From Meghimatium bilineatum (lineage: Eukaryota; Mollusca; Gastropoda; Stylommatophora; Philomycidae), in the NCBI GenBank assembly GCA_034231615.1, contig CM067299.1:14685863-14749862 (forward strand): DNA of 64,000 nt, written 5' to 3'. Position numbers and translations under genes: made by a program. Below are positions 1 through 10,247 of the stretch, one piece after another. How positions within the stretch are numbered: the first letter of the stretch is position 1; the number at the start of each line of letters is the position of its first letter. A model generated the notes under the pieces. The model made no database searches. It worked only from the letters and a program-made list of their open reading frames with translations, and had not been told where the DNA came from.

Positions 1-309
1 CTGCAACAGAAAACAAAAATCAGTGAAATATTTAATACAAAGATTTTATACTTTTACTTAACGTGAATGGTGTTAGCGTAAACCGCAAGGTCCATCAGCT
101 TTACAATGACCACACAGAATATCAGACTATAGGGCATGAGTAAGAAACAATACAAATATCAGTATCAATATACAAGACAATTTCAATGTTTCAACCTTAA
201 GGTATTTTTCAATGTGAATTGAGGTTCTCATTTTTAAACCAGCTCTGTTTTCATTCTTTGTGACAATAATACTTTTCTAGTTATCTTTGATATATCAGCT
301 CAGTCAGTC

Positions 310-625
310 ATCAGATCATCATCTTGGCACTCCGAACTCATATTCAGTATGTCCTCCAGCATGTGATAACTGTTCCAATTCTGTTAGTTTTTAACTTTTG
401 ATTTCTATATGCAGCTGGTTTCTTGCAGCACCTCGCTTCACTCCTAGGTCTTGCATTCTAGCCATATACACTGAAGAAGGACATACATCTCGTATCATCC
501 AATTCGCCTAACTCCTTGATCTTAATCAAAATATAATATCAGCAAAGTCGATTGAACTACTACTACTCACCATGACCACACTGGCAAGTCTGTCTGCTGT
601 TTCATTTCCCGTAACACATGTTTAT
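310..625 (-). pseudogene. LINE RNase H domain remnant
   Basis: Read on the minus strand, the region gives VTGNETADRLASVV, matching the GNE-ADRLA motif near the end of LINE-encoded RNase H domains. After a gap with stops it gives RMQDLGVKRGAAR, a sequence type that follows this domain in molluscan LINEs. It is a short decayed piece, head to head with the plus-strand LINE tail that begins near 675. The first 300 bases of the window show nothing recognisable. Confidence 0.6.
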
Positions 626-674
626 TTCTATTTTTATTTCACAATTTTATATCACACAAATTATTTCTAAGGGT

Positions 675-1075
675 ATAATCACCTACCATCAGAAAAAACA
701 GATGATCAAGTCAATAAGAAAGCCACAAACACCAACACAAGATGACTATCATATTATGAACAGACCAGAACAAGTTATAATTCTACATCTCAGAACAGGA
801 CACAACCGACTCCGCAGTCACATGTATACAAAGTTCAAGATTGGCAACACGACCATGTGTACATGTGGACAGACAGCACAGAGTGCCAAACATATACTTC
901 AAGAGTGTTCTGAGCATGAAACCCTGAGGCAGACATATTGGCCAGAGGAAACAACACTGGAATCAAAACTCTATGGGACACTGTATGAACTACAAAAGAC
1001 AGTGAGTTTTATTAAGGAGACAGAATTACAGATATAGACATGTTTCAAGTGAACGAAAGAAGAAGAAGAAGAATT
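675..1075 (+). pseudogene. LINE ORF2 C-terminal fragment, GAA-tailed
   Basis: An open frame of about 120 residues carries EQVIILHLRTGHNRLRSHM, then a Cys/His segment (CTCGQTAQSAKHILQEC) and YWPEETTLESKLYGTL. This is the zinc-knuckle-like tail that follows RNase H in many invertebrate LINEs. The frame closes with TAG at 1035-1037. A (GAA)n tail starts about 20 bases later. No host function is implied. The N-terminal RT and RNase H parts are missing, so this is a 5'-truncated copy. Confidence 0.75.
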
Positions 1076-1593
1076 TCTAAGGGTATGATTGATCTGAAGC
1101 CAGTGTCTAATAGAACCATTAAATCGCTACTAATAAATCAAAGGTTGGATCTTCTCCAGCCAATGAAAGTTGTATCTCTGAATGGAAATATTATATACTG
1201 CAGACTGTTATGCATGATATATTGTTTTGCATAAAGGACAGATAACTTTTTAAAAAAAAGAATAAACATGTGATTATCTTTCTGTAATTATTATAGTCTT
1301 TCTTAATTCTTTCTTCTAACTTTATACCACTGTATGCCCTGCATTGTCATTTATTACTTTTTTGTTTTAAATTGACATTTTTTTATATCTAAAAATTTCC
1401 TAATGATTATAGTGAAATAACTATAAATTTGTGTGCGTTATTTAAGATGTTTAATCACGGGAGAGGACGCTAATAATTTGGACATCTATTGACACAATGC
1501 CACTGCTACCAACTGAACTACTGCTGCCCCTAATAAAACTGCAGAAGTTACAGACAAAATGCACATCTCACATATAAAAACAAAATACTGTAC
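1076..1593. other. non-coding, no recognised element
   Basis: This is AT-rich sequence directly downstream of the lowest SLK exon. The donor GTACAG lies at 1593-1588 on the minus strand, so the stretch is intron. I could not find the next SLK exon here. Confidence 0.5.
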
Positions 1594-1707
1594 CTGCTTG
1601 CGAGGTATAAGCATTGCTTTCCACTTGCTCATATCACCCGCAAACTGGTCATCAATCTCCTTGATTTTCTGTGTCTCCTGTTCCATTAGCATCTTGCGTT
1701 TCTCTGC
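1594..1707 (-). CDS. SLK: SLK/STK10-like kinase, coding exon 8 of 8 seen
   Basis: The exon holds 38 codons in phase 0, between acceptor CTTCTCAG and donor GTACAG. The peptide begins AEKRKMLMEQETQKIKEIDD and ends WKAMLIPRKQ. In vertebrate SLK/STK10 the end of the C-terminal coiled coil reads in the same style (an EHETQKLKELDE-like stretch, then W-x-x-x-L-x-PRKK). This segment mediates dimerisation in the family. Vertebrate proteins continue for roughly 30-70 residues after this point, so at least one 3' exon is missing, probably left of the window. The level of match and the splice sites make this a live gene rather than a pseudogene. Confidence 0.93.
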
Positions 1708-1799
1708 CTGAGAAGGACATTGATCAACAATGGTTAGCACACAAAAACTTTAGACATATTTACTCTTAATGCAAAATATTAAATTAAATTAGCAACTAG

Positions 1800-2430
1800 T
1801 GAGACAGGTGTAGGATTTTAAATATCTGGGAGTATTTTTACAAATGACAGAAGAATTGACAGAGAGAGAAATCAAGGCAAAAATTCAAAAGCCAAATATG
1901 TAAATTATGAACTTCCATCAATCTAGAAATATACATCTATCCCAATGGAAACCAAAAGACAAATCATAAATCCAATCTTCATACCAACATTGTGTTATTA
2001 ATGTCAGACATGGACACTAACCAAAGAACAAAAGAAAGCTTACTGCATGTGAAATGAGATGTCTAAGACAAGAACAAGAAACAAAAGAAACAGAACATGA
2101 AGAGATCATGTAAGGAATGAAGAGATGACAAGAACTGTTGGAACAATGTATGTGGTCAAAAATATTGAAAAGCAAGAGGCTCAAATGGTTTTGACACTTA
2201 AGAGAATGTCCCTTATTGGCCCTCAGCATGAGCATACAACAATAGAATACAAACAATAAAAGACAGAGAAATACCAAAAATGTGGATTGAAAGACTTTCC
2301 AGCATTCTGAGAAGTCAGAATATTACTGCATATCACATGCCCAAACATGCCACAGCCTGAAAACTGATCGTCATTCAATCCTGCAATGTCTAACAGCTGA
2401 AGCGAAGAAAAGACAATAGAGAGATACCAT
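1800..2430 (+). pseudogene. LINE ORF2 C-terminal remnant
   Basis: Broken plus-strand frames give FKYLGVF, then KRKLTACEMRCLR and, after further shifts, a KRLKWF-like stretch. These are landmarks of the post-RT region of non-LTR retrotransposons (FKYLG, WTLTK, EMRCLR, IKWFGHL). Many stops and shifts show an old copy in an SLK intron. A related minus-strand remnant lies at 22914-23130. Confidence 0.7.
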
Positions 2431-2859
2431 CAAATCAATGAGATAGACATTATCTTATACTGATCAAGTCTCTTCTTATTTATCCATTATAGCAATACTC
2501 TGCCATTTCCTCAGATTCCTGCATGGCCTGGATAGTAAATTTATATGACACTCTGCAAGTGTCTGAGAAGATTAACTCACTCCTCCTTATCATGAACTTT
2601 TTAATTTTGTCTATTTATTCTGATAGACTGTATGTGTTGGTGGTTTCGCCATCAGCGAAGTGAGAGCCACTGTCACCACCTCTCTATTTTCACAATTTTT
2701 CAGTCTGTTGGAGCTAATGAAATCCAGGATGCATTTATTCATTATATACCAAGATAAAGTAGAAGATTAATCGTTGTTTAAGAGAGGGGACAAATAATAC
2801 AACAGAGAAACCTGTTTGATGAAGGTAAAGAAATGTCCTATGGCAGCAACCTGCCGTTG
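2431..2859. other. intron sequence, nothing recognised
   Basis: No ORF with family motifs and no tandem repeat was seen in this part of the SLK intron. Confidence 0.4.
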
Positions 2860-3105
2860 GGGATGAAGATAACTCTTTCATGTACTAAGCCACATCAACT
2901 ATTAGGTGGGGTGGTCAGTTCCCTTCCCTGCTGTGTTTACCTTCCCCAACTCATGCATCAGGTACTCATTTACAGCTTGGTCGGGAGGAGCAGTCGTGTC
3001 AGATGAGAAATCACAAACTGGATTTTCTTGTCCGGATGTGGTTTCGAACCTGACATGTTGTAACCCAGTGATAGTAAACAAGCTCACTATCAACTAGGCT
3101 ATTGT
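2860..3105 (-). mobile_element. tRNA-derived SINE
   Basis: On the minus strand an RNA polymerase III A box (TAGCCTAGTTG, 3091-3101) is followed after about 40 bases by a perfect B box (GGTTCGAAACC, 3040-3050). Behind this tRNA-like head lies a core with ACCTGAT and GGGAAGGTAAACAC. The same style of head plus core appears in the copies at 4960, 52900 and 53280. It does not fold as a functional tRNA gene. Confidence 0.7.
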
Positions 3106-3463
3106 GTTTCACTTTCATAACAGTGTTATATTTCTGACAATATGATACTAAAGTGAACCTAACACTAAAATATCAATAATAACTAAAGTTTCATAGTTTG
3201 GATATGAAACAACATTTATACAACAGGAATAGGTATTTAGGAGGATTTTATCAGTGTTGCCACACATTGCTCAAGTATTTGGTGCGTCAAGAAATTATTT
3301 TGATATCTTTACAAACAAAAATCACATTTTCCAAACTTTCACCAAAAATAATGCACATTGTTAAAAAGAATCTGAGCCCAGGGAAGAAATTGCATAATTT
3401 TAATCTGGGGTCCTAAAGGTTAAAAAGTTTCTAGGTCTGCTCCCATATGCAATTGTCTACACG

Positions 3464-3525
3464 CTGAGAGGACCCCCCCCCATCCCCACCTCCTAGGGTC
3501 TCCAAGGGGAGCAGGGGGCTCTCAG
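3464..3525. repeat. GC-rich hairpin
   Basis: CTGAGAG followed by a C-rich run (from 3464) pairs with GGGGGCTCTCAG ending at 3525. The arms enclose about 35 bases. It is a GC-rich island in AT-rich intron. I see no terminator or gene linked to it. Confidence 0.4.
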
Positions 3526-3864
3526 TATCTACCACACAGATCTATAACATGGGTATTGAAACTTTATCAGCCGATAGACATTTTGCAACTAAGAGTGAAC
3601 CAGCATTTTGACGTCACAAACTACTAAATAATTCCAATGCGCAGATTTATTAAAAACTGTGAACAGGAAGTACGAGGTAGACCCTAGACTTCTACAGTTC
3701 CTGATACTGTGTTGGAGCCACTTACTAATAAAAGTAATAAATAGTAAAAAATATAAAAATGAACAAATGAACAAATGAAAAAGAATTCAACACAAACAAT
3801 ACACCAGAATAATCCCCATAGAATTTTGACATATTGGGTTTTGTATTTCTTTTGTGCTATCTAC

Positions 3865-4145
3865 TTCTGTGCACATTCTCAAACTCTTGCAGATTAGCAG
3901 GATATTGTCCACAGAATGAAGTGTGTTGTGTTACGGTTTATACCTTTGCTGCGATATTTATGTACCTTTTAGCTTGACACATCCGATTTCAAAATGGCTT
4001 TAGATTACTTTTACCCCCTATAGAATGTGACAGCCAACTCTACCACAAAAATCTCTTTAGTCACTTCTTACTACATGCATGGCAAGTAACAGTATTGCTA
4101 TTCTTTGCTTTTGGGCTCCAATATATAAAATCTCATCCCTCGATT
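3865..4145 (-). mobile_element. short GAA-tail retroposon, long class, degenerate
   Basis: The plus strand reads ATTCTCAAACTCTTGCAGAT near 3876, then a pattern ending in a TATTCTTTGCTTTTGGGCTC-like stretch. It is colinear with the better copies at 27526-27789 and 63335-63597. The sense strand is minus. No clean target duplication was found here. Confidence 0.65.
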
Positions 4146-4295
4146 CAGGGATTCCCAAACTTTTTAAAGCCATGGTGTCCTTAATGTTCAGATTATTTCC
4201 GGCAGCGCCCTTAATATGAAGCAAAAGGTAATTTTTCCGCTTTGGTGAGGCTGCCGCAGCGCCCCTGGGCGCACACCTGGGGAACCATTGCTCTA
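4146..4295. mobile_element. hAT-like non-autonomous element
   Basis: The left end reads CAGGGATTCCCAAACTTTTT and the right end, reversed, TAGAGCAATGGTTCCCC. These resemble the imperfect terminal repeats of hAT MITEs (CAGNGGTTCTCAAACT type). The interior is GC-rich (GCCGCAGCGCCCCTGGGCG) with no coding sequence. An 8-bp target duplication was not found, so the borders are tentative. It abuts the retroposon at 3865. Confidence 0.5.
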
Positions 4296-4502
4296 AATGG
4301 AGCCATGAGTCTGGGAAAAAAACCAAAAGTCGCATGGAACAATATCAGAGAAGTAAGAGAGTGCTGAACCTGTCTAATGTCATGTAAAAACAGATACGTC
4401 CTCATGAGTTGCTTGTTGAAATGCTGCGATGGATCTACCAATTATTCGTCTAGATTACATTTTCCTAGCAAAAACATCAGAATGAAAAAAAAATACACTA
4501 AC

Positions 4503-4628
4503 CTGCAGCTGCTCCAACTCTTTGACAGTTGCCTCGTTCTTATCTGTGAGAGCTTTTAGTTGCCTCTTATGTTTCTCCTCTTGTCTCTGCTGCTCTGCTT
4601 TTATGCGCTTTTTCTCACTCTCTTCAAA
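4503..4628 (-). CDS. SLK: SLK/STK10-like kinase, coding exon 7 of 8 seen
   Basis: The exon holds 42 codons in phase 0, between acceptor TTCTTATTAG and donor GTTAGTG. The peptide begins FEESEKKRIKAEQQ and ends ATVKELEQLQ. It is almost wholly charged and fits an uninterrupted alpha-helical coiled coil. It corresponds to the segment after the IKQF motif in SLK/STK10, ending in the ELQQLQ-like stretch that leads into the next exon. The order along the minus strand (8175, then 4503, then 1594) matches the family order. Confidence 0.93.
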
Positions 4629-4727
4629 CTAATAAGAAAAGATAATATTTTAAAATGTCCTCTGCACTTCAGTTGGACAAGATATATTTTATAATTAGTA
4701 AGGTTCTCCTTTTTCATGTCTAAGGCA

Positions 4728-4965
4728 CTACTGAATATGGTGTTAGGCCTGCATTTAAGGTAACAGGGAATGTGGTGTTAGGCCTGTATTTAAGGTGTAA
4801 CAGGGAAACCTGTATTTTAGGTGGTGGCAGTGAATACGGTATTATATCTGTATTTTAGGTGTAACAGGGAATATGGTGATAGATCTTCATTTTAGGTCTA
4901 ACGGGGAATATGGTGATAGGCCTGTATTTTAGGTGTAACAAGGAATATGGTATTAGGCCTGTATT
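4728..4965. repeat. minisatellite, about 37 bp, SINE-tail related
   Basis: There are about six degenerate copies of a unit containing GGAATATGGTGATAGGCCTG and TATTTTAGGTGTAACA. The array runs straight into the SINE at 4960-5165. On the SINE sense strand the unit reads as a repeated version of that SINE's own 3' end. Confidence 0.8.
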
Positions 4966-5165
4966 TTCATTGACCAGCAGCATACCTAGGGATGATGTGG
5001 TCAGCATCACACCCGTCATTTGACTTTCCCAGAAGATCAGGTACCCACTTCCCTATGCATGGTTGACCTAGAAGCCATTGATTATTTTTAAATATTTCCA
5101 ATTGAATTGGGGATTGAACCTTGAATCACCTGACTAGGAAGCCAATGTATTACCACAGACACAAA
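4960..5165 (-). mobile_element. tRNA-derived SINE
   Basis: On the minus strand a B box (GGTTCAATCCC, 5110-5120) follows a degenerate tRNA-like head near 5140-5160. The core contains GGTACCTGATCTTCTGGGAA, then CTGACCACATCATCCCTAGG and GGTCAATGAAAA. Copies of the same core are at 52900-53035 (plus) and 53280-53475 (minus). Its 3' end merges with the minisatellite at 4728-4965. Confidence 0.75.
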
Positions 5166-5285
5166 ACATAACATTTGATTCATAAAATTTTGCAAACAAA
5201 TGACCTGGTTAATTTGTATATTTGGCTGATGACAGTAGCATATATACATGTGTTGCAGTAGATTTTTAATCAGTGTCAGAGATTA

Positions 5286-5560
5286 AAGGATTCAACATTG
5301 TAATTTTTTTTAAGTTGTGAGGCTCTATGTTTTAAATAAGATTACTAGAGCCAAAGCCTATAGGATTCAACAATATCGTAATTTTTAAAAAGTTGTGAGG
5401 CTGTAAGTCAGATTACCAGAGTCAGAGCCTATAGGATTCAATAACATCATAATTTTTAAAAATTTGTGAGGCTCTAAGTAAGATTACCAGAGTCAGAGCC
5501 TATAGGATTCAATAACATCATAATTTTTACGAAGTTGTGAGGCTCTAAGTTAGATTCCCA
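5286..5560. repeat. tandem repeat, 70-75 bp
   Basis: There are about four units of the type AGGATTCAATAACATCATAA plus TTGTGAGGCTCTAAGT and AGATTACCAGAGTCAGAGCC. Units differ by small deletions. Confidence 0.85.
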
Positions 5561-5736
5561 GTGCACTGTATCCACCATCCAACCGTAGTCCTGGTCTGTG
5601 CACTATATCCATCTAACCGTAGTCCTGGTCTGTGCACTGTATCCACCATCCAACCGTAGTCCTGGTCTGTGCACTATATCTACCATCCAACCGTAGTCCT
5701 GGTCTGTGCACTATATCCACCATATAACCATAGTCC
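5561..5736. repeat. 37-bp minisatellite, left part
   Basis: The unit contains CTATATCCACCATCCAACCG and TAGTCCTGGTCTGTGCA. About 4.5 copies precede a LINE insertion, and the array resumes at 6569. Confidence 0.9.
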
Positions 5737-6568
5737 AAATACCAGGACTCAAGATCAATGGGAAAATAATAAACAACATTAGATATGCAGATGACACTGT
5801 TCTTTTAGCAGAAAGTGAACATGAACTACAAAGACTAATAGATCAAGTCAATAAATCAAGTAATGAATATGGACTGGATATAAACATTCAAAAAACAAAA
5901 ACCATGATAATCAGCAAAGACACAGAAGAACAGGAGGTAAACATAAACATACAGGGAGAGAAACTACAACAAGTAAAACAGTATCAATATCTTGGACACA
6001 TAGTCACAAATGATGGCAGATGTGAAACAGAAGTTAAAAGGAGAATAGGAATGGCTAAAAGTACCTTCAATGACATGAGGAAATTATTAATATCTAAACA
6101 AATTACAAACAAGTTAAAAATGAGAATTATAAAATGCTACATCTATTCCATATTAATGTATGGCTCAGAAACATGGACACTAAATAAACAATTAGAAGAC
6201 AAAATTGATGCCTTTGAGATGTGGGTATATAGAAGAATAGGGAGAACATCATGGAAAGAGAAGAAAACAAATAAAGAGGTGCTAAAGACACTTAATATGA
6301 AGAAAGAACTATTAAGAGAAATAAAGATCAGGCAAATAAAATACTTTGGACACATTAAAAGACATGACACCCTATTGAAGACCTTACTTGAGGGTAAAAT
6401 CAAAGGGAAGCGAGCAAGAGGTAGGCAGAGATACAAGTGGGAGAGTAACATTACACGATGGACAGGTTACAGTCTAGCAGAGTGCACCACCAAGACAAGA
6501 GACAGGAGATGTTGGAGATACGTTGCAGCCAACCTTCGTTGCGGAGACGGCACTTGATGATGATGATG
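5737..6568 (+). mobile_element. 5'-truncated LINE with open ORF2 tail
   Basis: The frame is open from the insertion point to TGA (6555-6557), about 270 residues. It starts inside the reverse transcriptase with IRYADDTVLLAES, the catalytic YADD box (first ~20 residues). It continues with EYGLDINIQKTKTM, QYLGHIVTNDGRC, LMYGSETWTLNKQ and IKYFGHIKRHD, and ends RRCWRYVAANLRCGDGT. A (TGATGA)n tail follows. The 11-base duplication AACCATAGTCC (5726-5736 and 6569-6579) brackets the insert. The lack of stops suggests a recent, already truncated insertion. The ORF track start near 5706 reads into the minisatellite and is not biological. Confidence 0.92.
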
Positions 6569-6697
6569 AACCATAGTCCTGGTTTGTGCACTATATCCAC
6601 CATCCAACCGTAGTCCTGGTCTGTGCACTGTATCCACCATCCAACCGTAGTCTTGGTCTGTACACTGTATCCACCATCCAACCGTAGTCCTGGTCTG
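6569..6697. repeat. 37-bp minisatellite, right part
   Basis: This continues the array interrupted at 5736, with about 3.5 copies of the same unit. Confidence 0.9.
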
Positions 6698-7079
6698 GTC
6701 CCCTCTGATTTTTATCTTTGTGGTACACATAACGCTACACTGAGCAGGATAACGTTTGATGATAATGATGGAGTGAATCAAGCAGTGAAGAAATTACGTG
6801 ATTAGGACAAATCCTCATATGTGCAAGACATACATGCACTTGTTTTGTGCTGGTTTAAAGCTGTACAACTACATAGAGATTATGTTGAGTGATAAATTGT
6901 CTAGAGAACATACCCACGAACATTGTGTGTAAATTTCTTGCACTCTGAGTAATATGTTCCTGACAAAACTAGCGATGCATTATTTTCTGATATCCCCTCA
7001 TACCCTACTGGTAGGGGTTTAAGAATAAATGTAGAAGTAGTTCACATTAAGACATCCATCCCCATCATGGTCAGATCCT
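6698..7079. other. intron sequence, nothing recognised
   Basis: No motif-bearing ORF and no repeat unit was seen. Confidence 0.4.
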
Positions 7080-7290
7080 TGCTGTGGAATGGGGATTAGC
7101 TCAGCCAACAGAGGCTGAAAACTAAGACTGGTCAGACACTCCTAAAATCAAGCATGACCACTGTCTGCCCTAGCAAGTACAGATGCTGAAGACAGAGGCA
7201 ATCAACCACAGAAATCAGGTTGTCACACACAATGGGAATATATTTATATCTGATGATACTTCAGACATAAGCACATTTGGGCGAACGAAA
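7080..7290. repeat. dispersed repeat, copy 1
   Basis: The segment GCCAACAGAGGCTGAAAACT followed by GATGCTGAAGACAGAGG resembles 22755-22870 (GGCAACAGAGGCTACACATT, then GTGCTGAAGCCGGATATTCC). The region ends with GCGAACGAAAGAAGATGATG, similar to LINE 3' tails elsewhere in the window. Confidence 0.5.
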
Positions 7291-7689
7291 GAAGATGATG
7301 ATATCCATAAAGATGTATAAATTATACAATTTAAATGTTCAAAGTGTATATAAACATATATTTTTGAAATGCTATTCAATATATATTTGTTCCTTTTATA
7401 CAAGTTCAGCCCTTTTTCCAAATTGTTTTCATTTTTAGAAATTATTATAGTTTCTTTTCTCTAGTTCGAAACAAAAAAAGACATGATTACGTTTCTTCCT
7501 TTTTAAATATCCATTATTTATTTTCCACTAAATATGTATTTCTTCCAATGAGCATCTATTCTTCTGAGATTATCCCTTCAATTGCTACAAAAATAAACAT
7601 GAAAACAAAGATACAAGAACTCTATTGTTCACAACTCCCGAGGATGGAATCTATCTATCAATGTGACGTAGCATTTACAGAACATTGTC

Positions 7690-8095
7690 ATCACTGTCAT
7701 TCTGTAAGTCTCTCTGTTCTTTACTAGCTGTCAAGCCTCTTCAAGTGTCATATTCAGAATTTCTTTGATATCCTGTATCCATCGTAGTATTGGTCTACAT
7801 CTATTCTCTTTTCTGGAACCGTACTCTCAACGCTTAAACTTTCTAAAATATTGTGTTCTTTTATACGTTCGAAATATTTTAGCTTGTATTTTTTTTTAAT
7901 AGTTTTAAGAAGCTAGTCTTTTTCTATGTTCAAGATTTTTCCAGATGTCTGCATTCGTTCATCTTTCAGTCCATGACATTCTTAAGACCTTTCTATAACA
8001 TTTTATTTCAAATGCCGATATTTTATTTTCCATTGCATATGTTATTTCCCACGTCTCACAACCATATGTTGCCACTGGTAAAATCTAGCTTTGGA
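7690..8095 (-). pseudogene. LINE ORF2 C-terminal remnant
   Basis: Minus-strand broken frames contain NIEKD, KLKYFERIKEHNILE and a DGYRISKKF-like end, matching the K-YFGHIKRH region and the RRW-QDIKEI end of LINE ORF2. Stops and shifts show an old copy. Confidence 0.65.
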
Positions 8096-8174
8096 GGAAG
8101 GGGGGGGGTATGTATTGTGTGAATGGAAATAACCAATAACATATTTTTGTGCTTAAAAAAAATTAATGTTTTAC

Positions 8175-8363
8175 TTGTTTAATCCTGGTTTTATCATCTT
8201 CTGGTGTTCCAATATTACTAAGCCTGAGACTCTGCTTGAACATAAGAGCCCTGGTCTTAGTTTCACTCTTAAGAATCTTTGGCATCCTACGTCTCTCCAT
8301 GGCATGCCTGTTGAGCATTTCATCTTCTTTAGTCTGGTTATATCGCTTTAGGTTTTCCATTTC
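8175..8363 (-). CDS. SLK: SLK/STK10-like kinase, coding exon 6 of 8 seen
   Basis: The exon holds 63 codons in phase 0, between acceptor ATTATCTTGCAG and donor GTAAAA. The peptide begins EMENLKRYNQ, contains RRRMPKILKSETKTRALMFK and QSLRLSNIG, and ends DDKTRIKQ. This is the most diagnostic exon. In vertebrate SLK/STK10 the same place reads MQRYNQ, then ARLPKIQRSE-KTRMAM(Y/F)KKSL, then DKIKQF. The conserved PKI-S-(E)-KTR box is absent from unrelated coiled-coil proteins, which separates this gene from myosin- or golgin-type coiled coils. There are no stops or frameshifts. Confidence 0.96.
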
Positions 8364-8454
8364 CTGCAAGATAATGAATGTTATTAACTTCAAGATTATG
8401 ATGCATAAATGAATGGCATCTTAGTTACAATTTATACCAAAGACAGTCTCTAGT

Positions 8455-8600
8455 TAACCCAGTATTTCCCAACCTTTTTTTTAATCATGCCCAACCTAAG
8501 ACTTTCGTAAATTCTGATCCCCCCCCCCCCCATGTAACATATACATGTTTTTTTTTTAATTGCACTATTCTTGAATGAAACCTAATTACTATTCGCTAAA
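8455..8600. mobile_element. possible hAT-like end plus poly(C)
   Basis: CAGTATTTCCCAACC near 8459 resembles a hAT terminal repeat and is followed by T-, C- and T-homopolymers. The other end is not clear. Confidence 0.3.
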
Positions 8601-9010
8601 CCCTTTGTTGCCTTTCAGTGTCAGGGGTAGAAGAGTTTTCTGGAGATGGCTCTTGTGTGTGCTGAGTATATTTTGGAATTTGTCACCTCTTTTATTTCGG
8701 TGGTCCATCATTTTCGTGGTTGGCCTCTAGGTCTGCATTCACTGTATCCGTATAGCATATCTTGCTGTAGTATGCTGTCTGATGGTAGTCTGTTGATGTG
8801 TGCAAACCATTTGATCTGTTGTCTCTTAATATATTCCAGGATTGGGGTGGTGTTGGTTCTTTGTCTAATATCATCATTCCTAACTCTGTCTTTTAGCGAT
8901 ATACCTATGAATCTGTGTACGCCTGCCATTTCAGCTGCCACAAGTTTACGTTTGTCTTGTGCTGTCATTGTCCATGTTTGGCATGGTAGCACAGCGTTGA
9001 CATAATAATC
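8600..9010 (-). pseudogene. LINE ORF2 C-terminal fragment
   Basis: The minus strand gives LPCQTWTMTAQDKRKLVAAE, then DRVRNDDIRQRTNTTPILEY and IKRQQIKWFAHINRLPSD, then RPRGQPRK. This is the conserved end of a LINE ORF2 (W-LT-D---L-AAEM, DR-RN-DIR, WFGH--RL). The frame is open for about 94 residues, so the copy is moderately young. A second copy of the same family is at 30175-30545. Confidence 0.85.
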
Positions 9011-9433
9011 GTTTGAATAGTGTTATTTTGGTGTTAAATCTATATTTTTCTTTCTGAAGATTGGCGCAACCTAGTTACAACTTGTTCAAATTGCGCCTCA
9101 AATAGTTCAAATAGTTCTTAACAAGTTTAGATTAGTGGTCGAACTCGGTCTAACTAAACTTGAACCTCAAAACCACGATGACACGAATAAGATATAACAA
9201 AGTGTTGTAGATTGTGAAGTATAACTCAGTCTGATGAAGTAACATCTCCAGATCAAATGTTAACTGTAATGTATCTCTCAACATTCTGTATGTTGTGACT
9301 ACATTTGGACAAATATCCGTTCATCTTATAGGGTTCCTTCTCATTACCAATTCCTGAATATTTTACAATTTTGTTTGTGACATGAAGTTAATATAAAGAA
9401 TAATTGAAGTTATCTCATTTAAGACATTGTTAT
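9011..9433. other. intron sequence, nothing recognised
   Basis: AT-rich, with no motif-bearing ORF. GTTCAAAT-type words recur near 9085-9175 without forming an array. Confidence 0.4.
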
Positions 9434-10247
9434 TCAACTATTGTTGAATGTTTATGCACTGATACTACATCCAACTATTGTTGAATGTTTATGCACAGAT
9501 ACTACATCCAACTATTGTTGAATGTTTAGGCACATATACTACATCAAACTATTGTTGAATGTTTAGGCACATATACTACATCCAACTATTGTTGAATGTT
9601 TAGGCACCAATACTACATCCAACTATTGTTGAATGTTTAGGCACATATACTACATCCAACTATTGTTGAATGTTTAGGCACATATACTACATCAAACTAT
9701 TGTTGAATGTTTAGGCACCAATACTACATCCAACTATTGTTGAATGTTTAGGCACATATACTACATCAAACTATTGTTGAATGTTTAGGCACATATACTA
9801 CATCCAACTATTGTTGAATGTTTAGGCACCAATACTACATCCAACTATTGTTGAATGTTTAGGCACCAATACTACATCCAACTATTGTTGAATGTTTAGG
9901 CACATATACTACATCCAACTATTGTTGAATGTTTAGGCACATATACTACATCCAACTATTGTTGAATGTTTAAGCACATATACTACATCCAACTATTGTT
10001 GAATGTTTAGGCACATATACTACATCCAACTATTGTTAAATGTTTATGCACAGATACTACATCCAACTATTGTCGAATGTTTATGCACAGATACTACATC
10101 CAACTATTGTTGAATGTTTATGAACAGATACTATATCCAACTATTGTTGAATGTTTAGGCACATATACTACATCCAACTATTGTTGAATGTTAGGCACCA
10201 ATACTACATCCAACTATTGTTGAATGTTAGGCACCAATACTACATCA
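9434..10247. repeat. 37-bp minisatellite, about 22 copies
   Basis: The unit contains CAACTATTGTTGAATGTTTA and GGCACATATACTACATC. Variants (TATGCACAGATAC, AGGCACCAATAC, AGGCACATATAC) occur in blocks. There are no spacers, so it is a tandem array and not a CRISPR. Confidence 0.97.

Noticed and set aside
3040-3101. Functional tRNA gene
   Set aside because: A and B boxes are present, but the sequence lacks a foldable acceptor and anticodon arm and is followed by a SINE body.
9434-10247. CRISPR-like regular repeat of 37 bp
   Set aside because: Units abut directly with no unique spacers, and the context is a eukaryotic intron. It is a minisatellite.
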